Shown here piece by piece: positions 57,653-64,000 of a stretch of DNA of 64,000 nucleotides. The DNA is taken from assembly GCA_013146195.2 (NCBI GenBank), contig CM028383.1, positions 17,383,642 through 17,447,641 on the forward strand, given 5' to 3'. This stretch comes from Codonopsis lanceolata. Lineage: Eukaryota > Streptophyta > Magnoliopsida > Asterales > Campanulaceae. The stretch's first letter is position 1. Every line of letters begins with the position of its first letter. The translations under genes and the position numbers were made by a program. Below the pieces are notes generated by a model. It ran no database searches. It was not told where the DNA came from and worked only from the letters and a program-made list of their open reading frames with translations.

Positions 57653-59761
57653 GGGATAATTGCATAAAAAACCCTGGCCTATTTTAGGTTTTGCAAATTG
57701 AACCCTGACAATTGTTTATAGGCATATTGAACCCCAGACTATTATTTTCAGTTCAATTCAAACCCTCCATCTATTTCACACGTTAACTTGTAACGGGAAG
57801 GTGAGTAGGATGCCAACGTGGCATCCTACGTGGCCAATTCTATTTCTTATAAACCTTGTACAATTTTTTTAATTTCATAAAAAACCCTAAAATTTATTTT
57901 TACCAAATAAAGCCTTAAAATTTAAAATAAATAGTTATTTATATACCAATTTCATTTTTAAAAAATAAAGTTATTTTTTTTTAGAAAATAGGGCTCAAAA
58001 TATGATGCAAGTTTCAATGAGCTGAGTATTTAATATTTAATACACATCCGATCCTAAATAATCATCATGTTTGATTTCGTACACAAATTAAGAAAACCAA
58101 ATTATCTCTATTATAATATTGGTATAATTTGTATAAAGTATTTATTTAATATGTAATATTTTAATAAAAATTAAAAATTAATATATTTGTTTTAAAATTT
58201 ATTTGTAACATTTAATATTATGTTTAAAACTATAATTTTAAATTATAAATTTTCTTAAAGAAGTTAAAAACTAATTAAAGTAAAATTTGTTACCCATTTG
58301 ATATTTTAGATATTTTTAAATTATACATTAAAAACTATTCTAAAAATGGATCAAAATCCCTTATACAGTGAAATGGATCAAAATCAACAATGAAAATGAA
58401 GAGTCGTAGCCTGGACGCTGTTTGTCAGAATCTGGGTGAGGAGAGATGGGGCTTGAAGTTAAAGATGGAGATGGAGCTAGGTTTCAGGAAGGCCCGGAGG
58501 AGATCGGAGATGACGATTGGGGATGGAGGCGATAGGCCGAGTCGTGAAGAAGCGACAATGGAAGCGATTAGACCTGGACAAGAGATATCGAGGCAGGAAG
58601 GAGATGCCCGTACTCGAACATGGGCGGCTGGACTGAGTTGGTGATGGAGGGTATTGATGCGGCTTGGAGAAGTTGAAAGGCCTGTTGGTGGCAGATCTTA
58701 GTTGAACAGAGGCACCTGGATAGGAAGAATGAGAAGGTTGGATGTACAGGGAGAGAGTGAGAAGATTGGCGCTGACGCACTGCCTTGCTGGATCTGTTAC
58801 AAAGAGTGAAGACTTGTCGGCCTGGGATGGAGATGAAGCGGCGATGGATGTACCGATGATGGTATAGGAATAGCGGAGAGAGATGAAGTTGGAGAAGTCA
58901 AAGATGGAGATGGGCTGGGTTTTAAGGAAGGCCCAAATGAGATCGGATATGATGATTAGGGATGTTGGAGAAATCAAAAAGATGGAGAGCCTTCTCTCAA
59001 AGCATTTCTCATGTCAAGTCATTTTTAAAACAAAATCATATTTTGTTTAAATATCTCTTGGATATTACGAGTACTAATCAAACTCATCTTCTATAGTGTG
59101 CAATTCTTAGTTTTATTAAAATATTTTAGCATAATTTTACTTTAATTAGTTTTCAACTTCTTTAAGAAAATTTATAATTTAAAATTATAGTTTTAAACAT
59201 AATATTAAATGTTACAAATAAATTTTAAAACAAATATATTAATTTTTAATTTTTATTAAAATATTACATATTAAATAAATACTTTATACAAATTATACCA
59301 ATATTATAATAGAGATAATTTGTTTTTCTTAATTTGTGTACGAAATCAAACATGATGATTATTTAGGATCGGATGTGTATTAAATATTAAATACTCATTG
59401 AAACTTGCATCATATTTTGAGCCCTATTTTCTAAAAAAAATAACTTTATTTTTTAAAAATGAAATTGGTATATAAATAACTATTTATTTTAAATTTTAAG
59501 GCTTTATTTGGTGAAAATAAATTTTAGGGTTTTTTATGAAATTAAAAAAATTGTACAAGGTTTATAAGAAATAGAATTGGCCACGTAGGATGCCACGTTG
59601 GCATCCTACTCACCTTCCCGTTACAAGTTAACGTGTGAAATAGACGGAGGGTTTGAATTGAACTGAAAATAATAGTTTGGGGTTCAATATGCCTATAAAC
59701 AATTGTCAGGGTTCAATTTGCAAAACCTAAAATAGGTCAGGGTTTTTTATGCAATTATCCC
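57653..59761. mobile_element. Mutator-type TIR element, 2109 bp
   Basis: It starts GGGATAATTGCATAAAAAAC and ends with the inverse. The terminal inverted repeats are about 630 bases each (57653-58287 and 59133-59761), near 98 percent identical where compared. A 9-bp duplication AAAAGGAAT (57644-57652 and 59762-59770) indicates the Mutator superfamily. The 5' LTR of copia-2 keeps the unoccupied site near 50801-50811. The interior (58288-59132) carries no transposase. Confidence 0.94.
58288..59132 (-). other. Interior of Mutator-type element with unidentified open frames
   Basis: More GC-rich and purine-biased than the arms. The minus strand has a 166-codon open frame (58977-58477), Ser/Pro-rich with no recognisable domain; the plus strand has an 84-codon frame (58390-58644). 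A block of about 75 bases at 58450-58530 recurs, diverged, in the same direction at 58890-58965 (AAAGATGGAGATGG, AGGAAGGCCC, GAGATCGGA). It may be a captured host fragment, but I cannot name a source. Confidence 0.5.
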
Positions 59762-59950
59762 AAAAGGAATCGTCGTAAGAGGTATTCTTCTTTTTCGTTG
59801 ATCAAATAAATTTAATATACATAATTTATGACGTTCTTATATCATTGTACTGTTTTTTGAAATTCATCGCTTCCGCTTCCGTTCGATTTGATCGAAAAGA
59901 CGGATCTTATTCGACCCGTATTCGATATGGGACCCGAATAATTTCCAACA

Positions 59951-60200
59951 ATATCTAGGTCTCGTGAAACTCCTTCAGCGTGAGAGTAAGTCTTAACCTT
60001 GATTGAAAACAAAAAGATAGAGTTTCGGTGTGTAAAAGTGAGTGTACCTTTCGAATAACACATTATGAGGTATATATAGCTTTTTTTAAAATGAAATTCG
60101 GGCTGAGTAGTTATTGTAGAGAGATCTTAAGCATTAATGATCATATATCTGGGTTGACCACCTAACTGGTGGGGTCGTGGTTAAAATCTAGAAGATTGGC
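59951..60200 (-). repeat. LTR fragment B (minus strand)
   Basis: It matches the inner part of fragment A at 49035. On the minus strand: AGCTATATATACCTC (TATA), GAAAGGTACACTCAC, then ACTTACTCTCACGCTGAAGG at about 59996-59977. It directly abuts the copia-2 3' LTR, so copia-2 probably landed in or beside this LTR. Similarity to A ends near 60160. Confidence 0.6.
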
Positions 60201-61858
60201 TTATCCACTAGTTGTGTTCGGGGTTGATTATATGTCTGTTCGGACAGCCTTGTTCTCTTCTCGAATAGACTTATGTAATAATTTTTGATGGAGAGAAAAT
60301 ATCTATCTGTAACTCGAGCAATTCTGCTCGTGTAACACTTTCTTTGGTCCCTGTATGCTGTATGATTGTTACGTGGAGTCTCACGTGTCTGGTTCATAAT
60401 TAGGTTTTGGACCGAGCTCGCCAAGTGAAAAATGATTTTTAAATGTGAACATTTTAGGTAGAATGGTGTGAGTGGTGAAGAATGAAGAGAGCTAGAGCAT
60501 ATTCATGGTGGAACACGACACTATCGAAAAAGATCATTTCCAATACCGTACCGACCCTGGCCCACCCACCATTCACCAACCCTTAATCTTGAAACTCTAT
60601 GCTTTTACAAAAGTCCAAACCTCAATTATGGGAGGTTTTGTGTAGCGGCCCATATTTTAATTAATTATTTATTTATTTATTTATTTTGGCATTGTTGTTG
60701 TTGTCTGTGAGTCTGTCCGTCTCTGTGTCTGTGGGGGTGAATTTAAATATAATAGTCAAAATTATTTTTAATTAATCAGTAAAATAAAATAAAAATAAAA
60801 ACTCCAATTTTATTTTTTTTTATAAAGAGTGACAATTAAGTATAATCGGACAAGGCCAAATTGGCTTATTTGTAAATAAAAAGGAGGGAGATGGATGGTA
60901 ATTGGTTGATCCAGAAAATAGGGTTAAATCATATTGTCGGTGTGTTTAGATTTTTGTGTTTGGAAGAATATTAATAGAGTACATAATTGCCTTGACGGTC
61001 ATAGCCCACTAGCTACGGCCGGTAGGGAAGATAGAGCATCTCTAATAATATCACCCTATATTATTCTCTAGTTAACTTGTTTTGTTTTTTTTCTTTTTAC
61101 TTTTACACTTTTTTAAAAGTCTAAAAAAGATTTTACTCAAAAATCTTTTTATCACAACTAACAAACCTAATCTCTTTTTTATTTTATTTTTTCAACACAA
61201 TTGGAATGAAATATTTATATTTTATATTATATATTCTATGAAAACAATATTGTATTTTTAATTATTTCGATTACTTTCATCTAAAAATATATTTCATTTT
61301 AAATTTATCTTTATACTACATTATTATTATTATTTTATCCTTTCGTATATTACGAAAATGAGACAAATGTTTTTTTTGGTTGAAAAGAATTCGCAATTAT
61401 TACACCAAATTTCATATAAAAAATAGACATCTTTCAATTTGATCAATAGATCAAATTTACGATAATAATGTAAAAAAATAATATATGTATATCAGTAAGC
61501 TTGCAATGATAGGAAAATTTTAGAAGACAAAGGTAGTATAATTAAACAAACCACACATTACACCAATATTTATAGTACAGTCAATTACTTTTTTTAAACG
61601 GAGTGTCGGCTCAAAAAGAACGATTATTTGAAAACGGGGGGAATATATGTTTTAATAATTTTTAAAATTCATTTTATCTTAAAATATATATCAATCTAAA
61701 GGGAAATTTATATTTAAAATACAGTTTTATAGGAATCTAAACATAACTCCTACTGAAGAAATGCAGTTTTTTAGCACCAAATATTTTTTTATATTTATAG
61801 TCTATTGAAATAATTTTTTGTTTTAAAAATTCAATTACTTTAATCTAAAAAAACATAT
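60201..61858. other. AT-rich sequence without genes
   Basis: It holds short TTTA runs near 60660-60690 and a diverged MITE-like phrase (ACGGAGTGTCGG...AACGGGGGGAATA) near 61600-61650, with no partner end found. A 78-codon minus frame at 60188-60424 has no domain. Confidence 0.55.
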
Positions 61859-62540
61859 TGATGTATCCAAAATAGTCGGATACACCGGGCTTAACAATTC
61901 TGGATATATGACTTTCAATACTATCCACAACTTCAAGGTTCAAACCTGTCAACAAAGTAAAACACGAACTATGAATTGGGTAGGGACTTTCCCTGCAAAA
62001 GCGCTCCGGCATGTGAATCAGTAAACACTCTATTAAGTAAACAATTTGATAGAGTTTAGTTTATGTATCAGATAACGTACCTCCTTTCTTCGTTTTGAAA
62101 GGTTTATATAGCCCACTAGCAAAGCTAGGTAAACTGCCCATTGAATGCTGGAGCGCGTAAAGCGGGCACATGGTAAGCCACGTTCAACTGAACGGTCACG
62201 TCTTGAACGTGGAGGCGGGTTTCCCTGAGGTAACTGCTCACGTCCTAGACGACTGTTACTGAATTACCGAGCACGGTGAGCATGTTTGCTTTGACCTTTC
62301 TACCTGCTCGATGTATACTTATAACCTTGCTTGCTACGTATTTGACCCCAGCCCGCTGCCGCTTGGCCGCCAGGCTTCTGGGGAAAGGGTGCTCGTCTAA
62401 CAGGCCAAAGTTGTTAAAGTCTGGGCGCTGCTCGCTCATGACTTGGACTTGAAACATGTGAAGTATACATGTTTCGCTCGTGGCTAAGGAAGATGTGTTG
62501 TGCACGTGGCCGGTGCTTGGGCCTATTTGGCTAAGCAACT
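61859..62540 (-). repeat. LTR-like block (minus strand)
   Basis: On the minus strand: GGGCTATATAAACC (TATA, near 62112), GGAGGTACGTTATC, then CATGCCGGAGCGCTTTTGCA near 62010, ending TTTGGATACATCA at 61859. This is the same TATA, GGTAC, CCGGAG layout as the blocks at 45391, 49035 and 59951. The start of the LTR (right side) is not located. A 159-codon minus frame at 62245-62724 is within and beyond the block and has no domain. Confidence 0.5.
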
Positions 62541-63711
62541 CACATATGTTGACAAAACTAATTATTTTGCTATAATCTTCATTAAAAAAGTTACTATTCT
62601 CACTAAAAGTTTCTCTAAATTTAGAAAAATGTTTAATTGGTTTTAGAAAAAGAGGGTATGATAGTTTGTCTATTGTGGGATTAAGAATGGATAAAAGTCC
62701 ATTGTAGATGCACACGGACACCATCTAGCTATGTGAAAAGATATAGAAGAAGGGAGTATACATTTATATTTTAAAGAGAATTGTTAACCACACCCTTTCT
62801 TAAAATTATTGTCTTATTTGATTTATTTTTTAATTAAAATTTGACTTATTCTATATTTTATTTTAAAAAATAATAAAACATCTTATTCGGATAAATTTCT
62901 TTCAAGTTTCCCTTGTTTATATGTTCGTTCTTCATTTTCTTAGGAAATGCCACCCAACACCAAGGGCCCAATTGACTATCATAAGTCGTTCTACTCAATG
63001 GCAAACATAATTAAAACGCTTAGAAGCTTTTACAAAGAGGAAGACTGAATCATTGTTGTCCCAATAGGACTGGTAAATGGTAACGCATGTGAGTACGAGT
63101 ATACTTAATTTCATTCTTTTTTTCTTTTTTTTTAATTTCTCATATTTACCTCATTCTCCACGAGTTACAATTGGTTGAAAATTTCTCATGGAGAATTGTT
63201 AGTTTTTCTAATTACAAAACCTCTTGTTTACACTATTTTAATGCTAAAAAAATTCTCAAAAAAGGAACGTCCAAATGACACGCCATTGCATCAAGTTTGG
63301 GATGAAAGGACAATATTTGTACGTAAAACTTCATTAGGGCCAAGTTCAAGTTCGTAAAAAACTAAAAGGCCTAAACGTGTTTTTGTTTTTAAATCAAAAT
63401 TAGAAAAGAAACATGAAAATGTAATAAAACATAAACATGTAAAATAAAATGAAGAAATATAAATGTTACCAAACAATAACTATGCACAAGGAAGATTAGC
63501 AAACCTAACAAAAAGTTCATATCTATGGGAAATTTAGGGCACCCCACCACCCAGATTAGCCTACACATTTGAGAATTACCTTCTAGACAATAAAAATCAA
63601 ACTCAAGTAAATAGCTCAACTACACAGCTCTTTCTATATTGACTTTTAAAGCATCTGTCATCATACATTATATTCATATTTTAGGAAAATTCATCCAAGT
63701 TAGGGATGAAT
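62541..63711. other. AT-rich sequence without genes
   Basis: No feature recognised; open frames here are short and without motifs. Confidence 0.55.
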
Positions 63712-64000
63712 TGTTGTGAACGAGATGACTCGATTATTCTGACAAACAGTTCAGTCTCAGAGTGATATACCCAGCCCAAGCCGGGTCACGAGCGAGGCAC
63801 GAGCCAGAGTCACGTGCCAATCACGAGCACAATGTATATGGGACCCACAGTCCAGCGGGAAAAATGATAGGACCGGCGAGCATCGGCGGCGTAACCTCTC
63901 ATTCAAACACAGGCGGACAAAGGCCTTGCCTGTCCGGCCAGGGGCCATGTCCGGTCGTCATACGTGCTCAGCAAAGGCATCCGACTCCTCTTGTCCAAAC
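63712..64000 (+). repeat. GC-rich LTR-like start, cut by window end
   Basis: A jump in GC content begins with TGTTGTGAACGAGATGAC at 63712 and continues with repeated CACGAGC words (63788-63832). It may be the beginning of an LTR. Only 289 bases are visible, so this is tentative. The minus frame at 63757-63948 has no recognisable domain. Confidence 0.35.

Larger units (their letters stand above)
49421..59950 (+). mobile_element. Ty1/copia retrotransposon with intact gag-pol (copia-2)
   Basis: The parts are: 5' LTR ending at 50998, PBS, a 1.5-kb leader, a single 1319-residue gag-pol frame, PPT, and a 3' LTR (56514-59950) enlarged by a 2.1-kb Mutator-type insertion. The 5' LTR lacks the 3' LTR's first ~95 bases (TGTTAGTGATAGTG...), and the 3' LTR lacks a stretch present in the 5' LTR (49430-49845). 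The element is therefore damaged at its ends even though its protein is open. The domain sequence resembles tobacco Tnt1-type polyproteins; the lineage is not resolved. Confidence 0.85.
56514..59950 (+). repeat. 3' LTR of copia-2, interrupted by Mutator-type element
   Basis: It begins TGTTAGTGATAGTG and ends ATTTCCAACA. Without the 2109-base insertion and one 9-bp duplication it is about 1.32 kb. A TA microsatellite at 57290-57372 is far longer than its counterpart in the 5' LTR (about 50519-50535). The right part, 59771-59950, matches 50811-50998. Confidence 0.88.

Noticed and set aside
58390..58977. Captured gene in the Mutator-type element with an assigned function
   Set aside because: No recognisable domain in either frame; kept only as unidentified interior.

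Overview
The window is a stretch of plant nuclear heterochromatin, most likely from a eudicot. It has no convincing host gene; almost all of it is a nest of transposable elements in different stages of decay. The plant call rests on several kinds of evidence: Ty1/copia elements primed by initiator tRNA-Met, Ty3/gypsy elements of the Tat/Ogre and Athila types, an antisense plant-mobile-domain ORF, an L1-type LINE, hAT and Mutator-type elements with diagnostic target duplications, and an AT-rich background. No rRNA, tRNA gene, CRISPR array or bacterial-type operon was seen.

Layout, left to right. 1-1277 is an LTR of an Athila-type family whose sister copy lies reversed at 35246-36560. 1450-3820 is a 5'-truncated LINE on the minus strand. 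4300-9733 is a complete Ty1/copia element with 311-bp LTRs and a CTATG target duplication; its gag is broken but its integrase-RT-RNase H frame is open. 10088-10796 is a small hAT-type element. 11174 to about 28416 is a Tat/Ogre-type element: 5' LTR, tRNA-type PBS, decayed gag-pol with two RNase H domains, an antisense plant-mobile-domain ORF split by a 2.47-kb hAT element (19869-22342), and a 3' untranslated zone of tandem repeats. 28417-29382 is a truncated LTR. 29383-35245 is an Athila element on the plus strand, cut in its integrase by another Athila-type element on the minus strand (35246-42815), which runs into a 100-N assembly gap (42816-42915).

After the gap, 42916-45830 is a GC-rich, unidentified segment ending in an LTR-like block. 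45901-48395 is bounded by inverted repeats and holds a beta-tubulin exon fragment, a solo LTR and a hAT-type MITE. 49035-60200 contains a Ty1/copia element with a fully open 1319-residue gag-pol. Its 3' LTR was invaded by a Mutator-type element (57653-59761), and related minus-strand LTR fragments lie on both sides of it. The last 4 kb is AT-rich sequence with two more LTR-like blocks.

The biology is that of successive insertion. The insertion order can be read in several places: hAT into the Tat antisense ORF, minus Athila into plus Athila integrase, and Mutator-type element into a copia LTR whose partner LTR preserves the empty site. No new biochemical system was found. The most notable items are the beta-tubulin fragment inside an inverted-repeat element, the palindromic minisatellite of the Tat 3' region, repeated polypurine-tract-like motifs in the minus Athila, and one intact copia reading frame. 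Identity values and repeat boundaries were judged by eye.
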